DNA of 64,000 bases from Bacillus sp. CECT 9360 (GTDB taxonomy: Bacteria > Bacillota > Bacilli > Bacillales > DSM-1321): positions 124,001 through 188,000 of the forward strand of contig NZ_CAKKNA010000001.1 in the NCBI RefSeq assembly GCF_918741275.1, given 5' to 3'. The notes beneath the pieces are model-generated. The model saw only the letters and a program-made list of their open reading frames with translations, did not search any database and had not been told where the DNA came from. Shown one piece after another: positions 55,963 to 63,991 of the stretch; positions within the stretch are counted from its first letter, which is position 1; each line of letters opens with the position of its first letter. The position numbers were made by a program, and so were the translations under genes.

Positions 55963-57186
55963 TTGATAACAAAAAATAAAATAACTCATACCCATGTTTC
56001 TTCCAATCTTACAGTCTCGGTGTTGGTCCTGGGAATCATATTCGCAGCAGCCAACCTTAGAGCCCCGCTAACAAGTGTTGGACCGATTGTCGATTTGATT
56101 AAGACGGAATTGAACATGTCCAATGCATCAGCAGGCATGTTAACAACCATCCCGCTGCTGGCATTTGCGGCCGTTTCCCCACTCGCTCCTAAATTCGCCC
56201 GCCGTTTTGGAACAGAGTACACGCTCTTTGGAGCAATGATTTTCTTGGCGGCAGGGATTGCTCTCCGCTATGTTCCCTCTATGGAAACATTATTTTTAGG
56301 TACAGCGTTGCTCGGTATAGCTATTGCCGTCTGCAATGTGCTACTGCCCGGTTTAGTTAAACGGGAATTTCCGAATAAAGTCGGTCTTATGACGGGTACA
56401 TACTCACTTTCTATGAATCTATGGGCGGCGATAGCCTCAGGGATTAGTATTCCCATCTCTCAGGGATTCGGCCAAGGCTGGCGTTTTTCGCTTGTTTGCT
56501 GGATTCTTCTTTCCCTGGTTTCCCTTGTATTATGGCTGCCTCAGCTACGTTCAGCAAATATGCCAACGAGTTCTCATGAAAAGGGCGGTTCTGTATGGCA
56601 ATCCGGCCTTGCCTGGAAAGTTGCTTTGTTTATGGGGTTGCAATCCACAGTCTTTTATACGGTAATAACCTGGTTCCCTTCCATGCTTCATGAACAAGGA
56701 TTAAGCCATTCAGCAGCTGGCTGGCTTTTGTCATTGGCCCAGTTTGTAAGCCTTCCAGCTTCTTTCTTAATCCCAATTTGGGCAGGGCGTCTTGCTAACC
56801 AACGACGTCTGGTAGGTTTCATCGTCCTTTGTTTGCTTCTTACCTATGCAGGGCTGTTGAGCGGAAATCCAACATTTGCCCCATTATGCGCAGTGCTCGT
56901 TGGAATTGCCTTAGGAGCAGCATTCAGTTTGGCCACGATGTTTTTTGTTTTGCGGACACAAAACGCTCATCAAGCAGCTGAGTTATCCGGTATGGCCCAA
57001 TCGATTGGCTATTTATTGGCCGCGATTGGACCGGCGCTTTTTGGGCTTATTCACGATTTCACTCATAGTTGGACGATTCCTATCATTATTCTTTGCGTAG
57101 CAGCGATTTTACTATTTATCGTTGGAATGGAAGCCGGCAGCAGTAGATATATAACCATTTCGGAGAATAGAAAAAAGGGAATATAA
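55963..57186 (+). CDS. CynX/NimT-family MFS transporter
   Basis: 407-residue inner-membrane carrier with 12 helices, typical start IIFAAANLRAPLTSVGPI (helix 1) and FARRFGTEYTL loop. The family includes cyanate (CynX) and 2-nitroimidazole (NimT) transporters and B. subtilis YycB. TTG start at 55963 after AAGGATG. Not linked to cyanase or nitroimidazole genes here, so substrate is open. Single gene. Confidence 0.87.
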   Translation: MITKNKITHTHVSSNLTVSVLVLGIIFAAANLRAPLTSVGPIVDLIKTELNMSNASAGMLTTIPLLAFAAVSPLAPKFARRFGTEYTLFGAMIFLAAGIALRYVPSMETLFLGTALLGIAIAVCNVLLPGLVKREFPNKVGLMTGTYSLSMNLWAAIASGISIPISQGFGQGWRFSLVCWILLSLVSLVLWLPQLRSANMPTSSHEKGGSVWQSGLAWKVALFMGLQSTVFYTVITWFPSMLHEQGLSHSAAGWLLSLAQFVSLPASFLIPIWAGRLANQRRLVGFIVLCLLLTYAGLLSGNPTFAPLCAVLVGIALGAAFSLATMFFVLRTQNAHQAAELSGMAQSIGYLLAAIGPALFGLIHDFTHSWTIPIIILCVAAILLFIVGMEAGSSRYITISENRKKGI

Positions 57187-57342
57187 ATGTAAATGAAGAC
57201 TCTTTTTTGGTATATCATTTCCAAATAAAAAAAGTGCATCAACCCGATACTTGAGCCTCCCGACTTCCCTTATATTCCTTTAACTACGGGAATATAGCTT
57301 GAGGCACGTACATAAAATGAAAGGGAAAGGGAGGGGAAGCTC

Positions 57343-57807
57343 ATGATTATTAAGGTCAGCGTTGCCAGTGCTTCAGTTGCCTTTGTTTGTTTGGCCGCTA
57401 AATTGATTCAGACACTCGGTGAAACCCAACGCACAATCGCTGAGGTGAGAAACAGCGTCTCTGGCCTGACAGAGGAATCCCAACGGTTGATCCATTCCGC
57501 CAACCAGGTCACTGACGATATCAAAGATAAGATCAAATCATTCGACCCCTTGTTAGAATCGGCCCAGGATGTAGGTGAAGTGATCCACAGTGTAACAGAT
57601 ACGGTTAAGCGGTCTGGTATCATTCCAAATAACGAAGCTCCGCCAAGCGAAACCGGTACCACTCATCATCATCCACAAGATGCAGCGAGTACTGTGTCCA
57701 GTAAGGACCATCCAGCAAGAACATCCAACTTTAAATCCAGTGAAGATGCCCCTGTAAACACAATCAGGTCCAAACAAAATGGAGGAGTAAAGATTAGGTT
57801 AAATTAA
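57343..57807 (+). CDS. DUF948 protein, YtxG-like, first copy
   Basis: 154 residues: a short N-terminal membrane helix (about 3-18), then a long coiled-coil region (IQTLGETQRTIAEVRNSV... ESAQDVGEVIHSVTDTVK) of the DUF948 family and a polar His/Ser-rich tail (about 100-154). Related to general-stress YtxG proteins. ATG follows GGGAGGGG. About 200 bases and a terminator separate it from its paralogue downstream, so the two are separately transcribed. No sigma-B promoter could be recognised. Confidence 0.82.
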   Translation: MIIKVSVASASVAFVCLAAKLIQTLGETQRTIAEVRNSVSGLTEESQRLIHSANQVTDDIKDKIKSFDPLLESAQDVGEVIHSVTDTVKRSGIIPNNEAPPSETGTTHHHPQDAASTVSSKDHPARTSNFKSSEDAPVNTIRSKQNGGVKIRLN

Positions 57808-57872
57808 CGGCTGATCACCACTTCATTGGCAGTATTGATGAGTTACCGGAATTTATCTTTTAGATACATACG

Positions 57873-57917
57873 AATGCTGCTTCCCGAGCGCAAGGGGATA
57901 AGCATTTGTATTTTTTT
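57873..57917 (+). terminator. Terminator between the DUF948 genes
   Basis: AATGCT...TTCCC and GGGGA...AGCATT form an interrupted stem (57873-57906), followed by TGTATTTTTTT. Confidence 0.75.
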
Positions 57918-58004
57918 GTCTTTGGGTGAAAATTGGAATGAAAATCTATAAGGAATATCTTTAGCGCTTGTACATAAATTGGTTAAAAAGGAGGAATTGC
58001 TTCT

Positions 58005-58373
58005 ATGCTTATTGAATTCAGTGTTGCTGCCATCGCTATTGCATTCATCTGGCTGGTCGTATTTCTAATCGGGTTGCTTCAAAAAGGAATGGTGACACTG
58101 GGAGAAACCAACAAGACCCTTAATGAGGTGAGGAACGCGGTTCAGGACCTGACACAGGAATCCAGGGAGCTGATCCATACAGCCAATCAAATCACGGTTG
58201 ATGTGAAGCATAAAATGCGGACAGTGGATCCATTGCTGGAATCGGCCCAGGATGTTGGAGAAGTGATCCATAATGTCACAAACTCGGTCAAACAGGCAGC
58301 CAACTTCCGCGGAAACGCCATCCCGCCAGATGCCAATACAACTTCATCCAATCCTAAGAGAAATATACGATAA
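58005..58373 (+). CDS. DUF948 protein, second copy
   Basis: 122 residues, paralogue of the preceding DUF948 gene: membrane helix at 5-24 (AIAIAFIWLVVFLIGLL), then the same coiled-coil pattern (GETNKTLNEVRNAVQDLTQE... ESAQDVGEVIHNVTNSVK) and a shorter tail. Coding match between both copies is clear in the middle, while the ends differ, so the duplication is old. ATG after AAAGGAGG. Own terminator. Confidence 0.82.
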   Translation: MLIEFSVAAIAIAFIWLVVFLIGLLQKGMVTLGETNKTLNEVRNAVQDLTQESRELIHTANQITVDVKHKMRTVDPLLESAQDVGEVIHNVTNSVKQAANFRGNAIPPDANTTSSNPKRNIR

Positions 58374-58415
58374 CATTTTAAATAATCTCTTGAAAGATTA
58401 TGACTCTATTTAAAG

Positions 58416-58462
58416 CCTTATCGCTGGGTTAGTTTTAACCTTGCGATAAGGTTTTTATTTTG
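58416..58462 (+). terminator. Terminator after the second DUF948 gene
   Basis: CCTTATCGC and GCGATAAGG pair perfectly (58416-58424 and 58443-58451) with an 18-nt loop that itself contains GGTTAGTTTTAACC; TTTTTATTTT follows. Confidence 0.87.
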
Positions 58463-58563
58463 CCCGCAAGTGAATTTACATACACGGATGAAAGAGGTAT
58501 GTTAATATTTGTTTAAAATCCATTCTAGACTATTAAGTAAAGGTACATGACGGGGAGCGGAAT

Positions 58564-59439
58564 ATGAATCGATATTATTACATACTGCTAGTTATCTTGA
58601 CTACTTCGCTTATGGGCTCGTCGTTCGCGGTCGGAAAAATAGGGTTAAATTATGTTTCTCCTATGCTGCTTGTCGGCTTGCGGTTTACGATTGCAGGTTT
58701 GATCATGGCAATGCTGGTCATTAAAAAACCACATCCTAAGTTGTCGTCCGATTGGGGAAGAATCCTTCTTATCGGACTCTTCCAGACAGCTGGAGTAATG
58801 GCGTGCATTTTTCTGAGTTTAAAAACGATACCGGCTGGAGAATCTTCCATTCTGACTTTCAGCAACCCTCTTATTGTTGTTATCCTGGCCAGTCTTTTCC
58901 TTGGCTCTAAATATCACTTTTCCCATTGGACGGGTGTTATCATTGGATTTGTAGGGGTATTTATTACTCTCGGCTTTCATTTACAGCTGAAGGAAGGAAC
59001 AATGCTTGGAGTGGGCTCCGCTATTTCGTGGTCGATTGCCACAATCCTGATTAAAAAGTGGGGCAGCCGATTTAATATATGGGTGCTGACTGCTTATCAG
59101 ATGCTGTTCGGTGGATTGGTTTTATTAGTGTTGGGGCTAACCGTTGAAACCCCTAAGCTGATCCTAAACCCGACTTCCGTTTTTATTATTTTTTGGCTTG
59201 CGATCATGGCTTCGATTGTCCAGTTTGCGATCTGGTTCTACTTGCTGAATGAAGGCGATGCAGGCAAAACGAGTGCATTTATCTTTCTAGCTCCATTTTT
59301 TGGAGTTCTAGCAGGGTGGGTATTATTAGGCGAAGTAATACAGTGGTATGTTTATCTGGGAGGCTTCCTGATTTTCCTTGGAATCTTTCTTGTGAACTGG
59401 ACTTTTTCAAAAAAAGAGCAAGGCAGGAACCTCACATAA
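58564..59439 (+). CDS. EamA/DMT-family transporter
   Basis: 291 residues, ten helices in two EamA repeats (about 8-140 and 150-285). The first repeat has MGSSFAVGKIGLNYVSPML and GLFQTAGVMACIFLSL, the second ISWSIATILIKKWG and the end LGGFLIFLGIFLVNW. Exporter of metabolites or amino acids in family terms; substrate unknown. ATG 58564 after GGGGAGCGG. A 33-codon open tail (59438-59534) overlaps in another frame. Confidence 0.88.
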   Translation: MNRYYYILLVILTTSLMGSSFAVGKIGLNYVSPMLLVGLRFTIAGLIMAMLVIKKPHPKLSSDWGRILLIGLFQTAGVMACIFLSLKTIPAGESSILTFSNPLIVVILASLFLGSKYHFSHWTGVIIGFVGVFITLGFHLQLKEGTMLGVGSAISWSIATILIKKWGSRFNIWVLTAYQMLFGGLVLLVLGLTVETPKLILNPTSVFIIFWLAIMASIVQFAIWFYLLNEGDAGKTSAFIFLAPFFGVLAGWVLLGEVIQWYVYLGGFLIFLGIFLVNWTFSKKEQGRNLT

Positions 59440-59534
59440 GTCTTTTAGTAGCAGATAAGAAATTATTTGAAAGTTTTCAAAAATGGGAAGGAATGGAATG
59501 GGCATATAGAGAAAGTATGATTAAGGAAATTTAA
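59438..59534 (+). pseudogene. Short 3' remnant after the EamA gene
   Basis: An open stretch of about 33 codons, without start codon of its own, reads SLLVADKKLFESFQKWEG and ends at TAA 59532-59534. It looks like the tail of a lost soluble protein. Family not recognised. Confidence 0.3.
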
Positions 59535-59630
59535 AGTAATAATAAGGAAATTCTTATTTACAAGATACATACGGATAATGTACTATAAATGAACAAACAT
59601 AAATCTCCAACTTAATGATGGGTGGAAACA

Positions 59631-59664
59631 AGCTAGGCAATAGAACTAGATGTAAGCCAAAAAG
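59631..59664 (+). repeat. Direct repeat, copy 1 (34 bp)
   Basis: AGCTAGGCAATAGAACTAGA continues to AAAAAG at 59664. It matches the copy at 60541-60574 except for two bases. The two copies flank the DUF2294 gene, each placed at the start of a terminator. Confidence 0.85.
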
Positions 59665-59697
59665 CATGGTCAAAGACCTTCTTTTTGGCTTGTTTTA
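59654..59697 (+). terminator. Terminator upstream of the DUF2294 gene
   Basis: AAGCCAAAAAG and CTTTTTGGCTT (59654-59664 and 59681-59691), then GTTTT. No intact gene precedes it, so it looks like the relic terminator of a lost gene copy. Confidence 0.8.
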
Positions 59698-59830
59698 GTG
59701 AATAAAAGAACAGAAAATATTTAGGGTTTTATTCTTTATAAGCATTAAGTAATCATCTTATACTAATCTTAAAGAACTAGAAAATGGATAAAATTATCGA
59801 AAAGTAGACATATGCCAAAGGACGAATTAT

Positions 59831-60538
59831 ATGAATGTATGGGAAAAAGATCGTGAAAAAGAATTGGGCAGTTATATTGGAAGGCTGCTTCGGGAGAATT
59901 TCGGAAGGGGCCCGGAATCGGTTTTTGCAAGTATAAATAAGCCATTTATCACCGTTTATATTACAAACTTCTTATCCCCGATGGAAAAAGCTTTAGTCAA
60001 TCAGGAACAGAGCATCTATGTTGAAAAAACAAGGGATATGTTAATGGAGACATTAATTGAAGAGATTAAAGCATACATAAAAATACATATAGGAATGGAT
60101 ATTGAGGAATTTTATTACGATTGGAATTTGGATTCGCCTTCTGGCATGTTTGTGGCCATAAGTGCGAAAAACAATCAATCTATTATAGATTCCTACGAGA
60201 ATCAAGATGAAATTCATAATGAGATTGCTATAGTAAGTAAAGAGGCTGAAAAACAGCCCGATACTATTTATTCGTATTTCATTAATTCCCGTACATTACT
60301 TATAATCAGGACCGGCTTCCTTGTTAACATTGAGAAGGAATTAATTAAACTCGGTTTTCAGGATACCTTGAGAGTCACAAAACGAAACCTTGAGAAAAGA
60401 CTTATCCACGAACATCGCCACAATTTTGAAGCATATTTGGATGCACAGTTAACGGATTTTTTTGTTGACTGGGACTTTGAAAGAGATCGAAGCAGCATCA
60501 TCTTTATTTTAAAGCCAAATAAAAATATAGGGCGGTAA
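59831..60538 (+). CDS. Double DUF2294 protein
   Basis: 235 residues. The first half (about 7-115) begins DREKELGSYIGRLLRENFGRGPES and contains FLSPMEKALVNQ, typical DUF2294; the second half (about 120-232) repeats the pattern more weakly (IHNEIAIVSKEAEKQ ... YLDAQLTDFFVDWDFERD). No signal peptide. Function of DUF2294 is not established to my knowledge. No ribosome binding site of normal strength precedes ATG 59831 (AAAGGACG is the nearest). Flanked by direct repeats that suggest a former tandem copy. Confidence 0.8.
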   Translation: MNVWEKDREKELGSYIGRLLRENFGRGPESVFASINKPFITVYITNFLSPMEKALVNQEQSIYVEKTRDMLMETLIEEIKAYIKIHIGMDIEEFYYDWNLDSPSGMFVAISAKNNQSIIDSYENQDEIHNEIAIVSKEAEKQPDTIYSYFINSRTLLIIRTGFLVNIEKELIKLGFQDTLRVTKRNLEKRLIHEHRHNFEAYLDAQLTDFFVDWDFERDRSSIIFILKPNKNIGR

Positions 60539-60540
60539 TA

Positions 60541-60574
60541 AGCTAGGCAAAAGAACTAGATATAAGCCAAAAAG
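60541..60574 (+). repeat. Direct repeat, copy 2 (34 bp)
   Basis: Second copy of the 59631 repeat with two substitutions (positions 11 and 22). It begins two bases after the DUF2294 stop. Confidence 0.85.
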
Positions 60575-60607
60575 AAGAGTAATCCAGCTTCTTTTTGGCT
60601 TTTTTAT
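60564..60607 (+). terminator. Terminator of the DUF2294 gene
   Basis: AAGCCAAAAAGAAG and CTTCTTTTTGGCTT (60564-60577, 60588-60601), perfect 14-bp stem, then TTTTTATT. Confidence 0.9.
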
Positions 60608-60744
60608 TGGTAGGGATTAAGATTCGGTAGATTAACCTAAACCGAAAGACTATGAAAATCGACAGTGTTGCGACTGTAAATATGAGCGCGAGAAATAAAA
60701 AAAATGGCCTGAATAGTACTGGTCAATTACTAAGGAGTATTTGA

Positions 60745-61150
60745 ATGGCGCATAGAATAATAGTCGATATCCATAAAAATGAGGATATAGCCAGAGGCAA
60801 GACGAAAAGGCAGAGAATTATCAAAATCACTTCGTTTTGGAAATGTAAATCAGGTTAGAATCATTACTGCCATTTCTGAACTGGCGCGAAATATAGTTTT
60901 GTATGCAGATTATGGACAGATTTCTATAGAACAAATGTTAGTAGAGCATGCGGTGGGCATAAAGGTAATCGCCAAAGATAGTGGCTGGGGAATAGAGGAT
61001 GTAGCTAAAGTGATGAAGGATGGATATTCAACCTCTAGCGGTCTCGGTTTCGGTCTTCCCGGTGTTAGAAAGTTAATGGATGAATTCAAAATCGAGTCCA
61101 GAGTTGGAAAAGGAACAGAAGTTACCGTAATTAAATGGAGGGAAGAATGA
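60745..61150 (+). pseudogene. RsbT-like anti-sigma switch kinase, frameshifted
   Basis: ATG 60745 after AAGGAGT opens a frame that carries IARGKTK and then goes out of frame. From 60809 another frame continues GRELSKSLRFGNVNQVR, TAISELARNIVLYA, DSGWGIEDVAKVMKDGY, GLGFGLPGVRKLMDEF to TGA 61148-61150: all typical RsbT (HATPase) motifs. One extra A in the AAAA run 60805-60808 explains the break; without it the product would have about 134 residues, the family length. RsbT activates the RsbU phosphatase in the stressosome pathway. Confidence 0.85.
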
Positions 61151-61182
61151 TGAATTTAAAAGCGAAGTATCGGTTATTGTAG
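61147..61182 (+). pseudogene. Start of an rsbU-like gene, cut after 11 codons
   Basis: ATGATG overlapping the rsbT-like stop opens MMNLKAKYRLL then TAG. RsbU starts in this position and with similar KxKYRxLL text in Bacillaceae. The rest of the gene is gone and a dipeptidase fragment follows. Confidence 0.45.
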
Positions 61183-61238
61183 CCCTTTAAACGAGTGAAA
61201 AGTTCTTAAACTACCGATAGTGAAATTTTTATAATGAT

Positions 61239-61814
61239 TTGGTTTGGGCATCCATCAGTTATGAAATGAGTAAAGGGACCACTGGAGGAATTACCCACTT
61301 TGGCGTGCAGTTGATTGAAGAGGCAGAGAAACTTGGAATGATAATTGATGTTTCCCATTTAAACGATGAAGGATTTTGGAATGTTGTGGAGATTGCAAAG
61401 AAACCTATTATCGCTTCACATTCAAACTCTCGGTTATTAGCGGATACAATGCGCAATTTAACGGATGAACAGATAAAAGCTATTGCATCAAAAGGCGGAG
61501 TAGTAGGGATTAATGCGGTAAGTATAATCGTTGCCATGGAAGATGAAAACAGTGATTTGGAACATTATTTAAATCATATCGATCATATGGTTGATCTCGT
61601 AGGAATTGATCATGTTGGCATTGGATTGGATTTATGCAATGATTTTTTCAAATATATGTCTCCAGATGATTTAGTAAGCATGCCCCGTAAACCTTTTGAT
61701 GTGATTGATGGACATCAAAACCTTCCGAGATTAATAGAGGGCTTGATTAAAAGAGGCTACAAAGATCAAGAGTTGGAAAAAATATTAGGTGGAAATTTAC
61801 TCCGGATATTTTAA
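61239..61814 (+). pseudogene. M19 membrane dipeptidase, N-terminal half lost
   Basis: About 191 codons match the C-terminal half of renal-dipeptidase-type peptidases: GGITHFGVQLIEEAEKLG, IDVSHLND, IASHSNSR, NLTDEQIKAIASKGGVVGIN, and LVGIDHVGIGLD. The N-terminal HxD and bridging Glu metal ligands are missing, so the enzyme is dead. The first in-frame ATG (61239) has no binding site. It follows the rsbT/rsbU remnants, so this stretch has lost DNA by deletion. Confidence 0.83.
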
Positions 61815-61820
61815 TTTAGC

Positions 61821-61865
61821 GCGACAGACATCTTCCAGTAATGGGAAGGTGTCTGTCGCCTTTTT
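61821..61865 (+). terminator. Strong terminator after the dipeptidase remnant
   Basis: GCGACAGACATCTTCC and GGAAGGTGTCTGTCGC form a 16-bp stem with one wobble, loop AGTAATG, then CTTTTT. Confidence 0.9.
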
Positions 61866-62037
61866 AAGTTGAAGGCGATGTTAATTAACTCTGTTGAAAT
61901 TTGATGGAACGAACAATTCTCAATAGAAGCAGAGTATGACAAATTGAGATTATCAGGATTTACCAATTGAGGAATTGTGGTTTATTCCTTTATAGGAGAA
62001 AAAGTTTAGTTAGGGAAATTCAATTAGGGGGATTATA

Positions 62038-62286
62038 TTGAGAAATCATTTAGGAAAAGTTTCGTTAGTCTTACTTATTCTAACGTTCATTTTTATAGCT
62101 ACAATATATGGTGCTTTGATTAATCATACTCTCATTTATTTAACGGTTTTATTTTTATTTATTCTATCGGTTGTTTCTGCATTATTAAGTCCTAAAGGAA
62201 TTTGGAAGACTATTTCATTGACAATTTTAACGATTTTATTCGTTTTATTTCTACTATTTTTTTTTAGTGGTTTCTTTCTTTTTTAG
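62038..62286 (+). CDS. Small three-helix membrane protein
   Basis: 82 residues, TTG start at 62038 after AGGGGG. Three hydrophobic helices (LVLLILTFIFIATIYGA, LIYLTVLFLFILSVVSALL, ISLTILTILFVLFLLFF) with few charged residues; basic N-terminus. Family not recognised. Single gene. Confidence 0.6.
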   Translation: MRNHLGKVSLVLLILTFIFIATIYGALINHTLIYLTVLFLFILSVVSALLSPKGIWKTISLTILTILFVLFLLFFFSGFFLF

Positions 62287-62326
62287 ATAGAATTTTATCT
62301 AACGTGAGCTTTAATAGAATAAGAAT

Positions 62327-62360
62327 GGGAACTTCTATAATCGAATGAAGTTCCCTTATT
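62327..62360 (+). terminator. Terminator after the small membrane protein
   Basis: GGGAACTTC (62327-62335) and GAAGTTCCC (62347-62355), then TTATTTG. A second hairpin (AGACACCTTT ... AAAGGTATCT, 62430-62459, T tract to 62463) follows and isolates the LacI-family gene. Confidence 0.75.
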
Positions 62361-62429
62361 TGTATATATGAAAATCAACAATAATCTTTAGCAAAGCCCC
62401 TTTAAAATACAGAATGAAGACGCCCAGCT

Positions 62430-62463
62430 AGACACCTTTCAGTTAACCAAAAGGTATCTTTTT
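62430..62463 (+). terminator. Second hairpin before the LacI-family gene
   Basis: AGACACCTTT pairs with AAAGGTATCT with one mismatch, 10-nt loop, followed by TTTTT. Confidence 0.65.
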
Positions 62464-62552
62464 ATAGTAAATAAATTACTAAATTATAATATTTAATTTT
62501 CTTAATAAATCCAAATAAATAGTAAAAAGTGTTAGAAAATTCAAATTATTTA

Positions 62553-62581
62553 TTGAAAGCCCTTTCACTATCTGTTATTAT
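62553..62581 (+). promoter_or_regulatory. Promoter of the LacI-family gene with cre-like operator
   Basis: TTGAAA (62553-62558), 17 bp, TATTAT (62576-62581). TGAAAGCCCTTTCA at 62554-62567 is a palindrome that covers the -35 box; it differs from the CcpA cre consensus only in the central G. A further repeated TTACTAAATT motif lies at 62473 (plus) and, inverted, at 62601-62610. Control by CcpA or by the regulator itself is likely. Confidence 0.7.
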
Positions 62582-62664
62582 ACAAATAATCAAGTAAATA
62601 ATTTAGTAAATAAAACGAAAATGATGAGAACTGGAAAGTAAAGATTAGTAAAGAGGGTTTTGTG

Positions 62665-63687
62665 ATGGCGACTATCAAAGAAATTGCAGATTTGTCAAAT
62701 GTGTCTGCTTCCACGGTTTCAAGGGTTTTGAACAATGATGAAACAATCTCCGTACAGACAGAAACACGACAGCGGATATTCCAAGCTGCCAAAGAACTGG
62801 GCTATAAGACGATTCAGGAGAGACGGACTGAACAAAGAGATGCACATAAAGAAGATTTACATATAGGAATTGTCCTTTGCCAATCAGTAGAGGAAGAATT
62901 AAATGATCCTTATTTCTTATCCATCCGTCAAGGTGTTGAGGCAGAATTATCCAACTTGGGGATTAACACAACAATGTTTCGTATAAATGAGACTGGTACA
63001 AACCAACTTATCGATGGACTGAATGGTTTGATTGTCATAGGAAGGCTTAGTCAAGAGGGATTAAAAACGGTAAGCAGTCAAATCGAAAACGTTGTCTATA
63101 TCAATCATTCTCCAGATGAAGAGAAGTTTGATGCTGTCATCATAGATTTTGAAAAAGCGACAGAGAAGGCGTTAAAACACTTTCTGGAGCTTGGCTATAA
63201 ACGGATTGGCTATATTGGGGGAATTGAGAAGGAACATTGTAAAAACGTAGTAGTTGAGATTGAGGATCAACGGCTGACAACCTTTGAGAAGTTCATGAAG
63301 AAGGAAGGGCTATACCATACTGACTACGTATACGTCGGGGAATACACGATGGCCCAGGGATATGAATTGATGAAAAAGGCGATACAACAGGATGGATATC
63401 CTGAAGCCTTCTTCTTGGCGAGTGATCCGATGGCGATTGGTGCATTAAGGGCTTTGCAGGAAGTACAGCTTTCCGTTCCAAATGATATTGCGATCATCAG
63501 CTTTGATGACATCGAGGTGGCGAAATTTGCCAGCACTCCTTTATCAACGATAAAGATTCATACTACGGAAATGGGAAGAACAGGGGTGAAGTTGTTGCTT
63601 GATCGTATGAGTGGAAGGAAGCTTCCGTTAACGGTAATCGTTCCGACTGAATTGGTGATAAGAGAAAGTTGTAGAGCTGGTAAGTAG
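62665..63687 (+). CDS. LacI-family transcription regulator
   Basis: Sugar-type repressor of 340 residues. N-terminal LacI helix-turn-helix ATIKEIADLSNVSASTVSRVLNN (residues 2-24, with the family's TVSRVLN), hinge about 45-60, then periplasmic-binding-like effector domain (VVYINHSPDE, GYKRIGYIGG, FLASDPMAIGALRAL, ISFDDIEVA). ATG 62665 follows AGAGGG by seven bases; GTG 62662 is the alternative. Related to EbgR/GalR-type repressors. The effector and target are unknown because the next gene is cut off by the window end. Confidence 0.9.
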   Translation: MATIKEIADLSNVSASTVSRVLNNDETISVQTETRQRIFQAAKELGYKTIQERRTEQRDAHKEDLHIGIVLCQSVEEELNDPYFLSIRQGVEAELSNLGINTTMFRINETGTNQLIDGLNGLIVIGRLSQEGLKTVSSQIENVVYINHSPDEEKFDAVIIDFEKATEKALKHFLELGYKRIGYIGGIEKEHCKNVVVEIEDQRLTTFEKFMKKEGLYHTDYVYVGEYTMAQGYELMKKAIQQDGYPEAFFLASDPMAIGALRALQEVQLSVPNDIAIISFDDIEVAKFASTPLSTIKIHTTEMGRTGVKLLLDRMSGRKLPLTVIVPTELVIRESCRAGK

Positions 63688-63991
63688 CCCATTATCTCAA
63701 TATTTTAAGGAGGTGATTGACGAAAGAAATTTATCAATTTAATCGTGTAGTCTTCTGGGGTCATTCAAACATAAAGTCTAAAGGTTTAAACGCCTACACC
63801 AACCATGTTGGTTAGAGCAGTGACTGGCATCACATAACTCTTTGGGCGAATAAACCTCCAATTCCATCATCGATATAGGAGCTACCACTCATTATATAGT
63901 AGCCTCCTAAAACTCTCAACAACGATATTTTTCTCGCTTGGCTTGATATGTAAAAGTCGTTTAATATTGTCCAAAAACAGGAGGCTAAAAT
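63688..63991. other. Gap after the LacI-family gene, nothing firm
   Basis: A 32-codon frame from TTG 63717 (after AAGGAGGTGA, but too close to it) to TAG 63815 has no recognisable family. A weak hairpin AGGAGCTAC ... GTAGCCTCCT lies at 63877-63909. AGGAGG at 63979-63985 is the ribosome binding site of the next gene. Confidence 0.4.
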
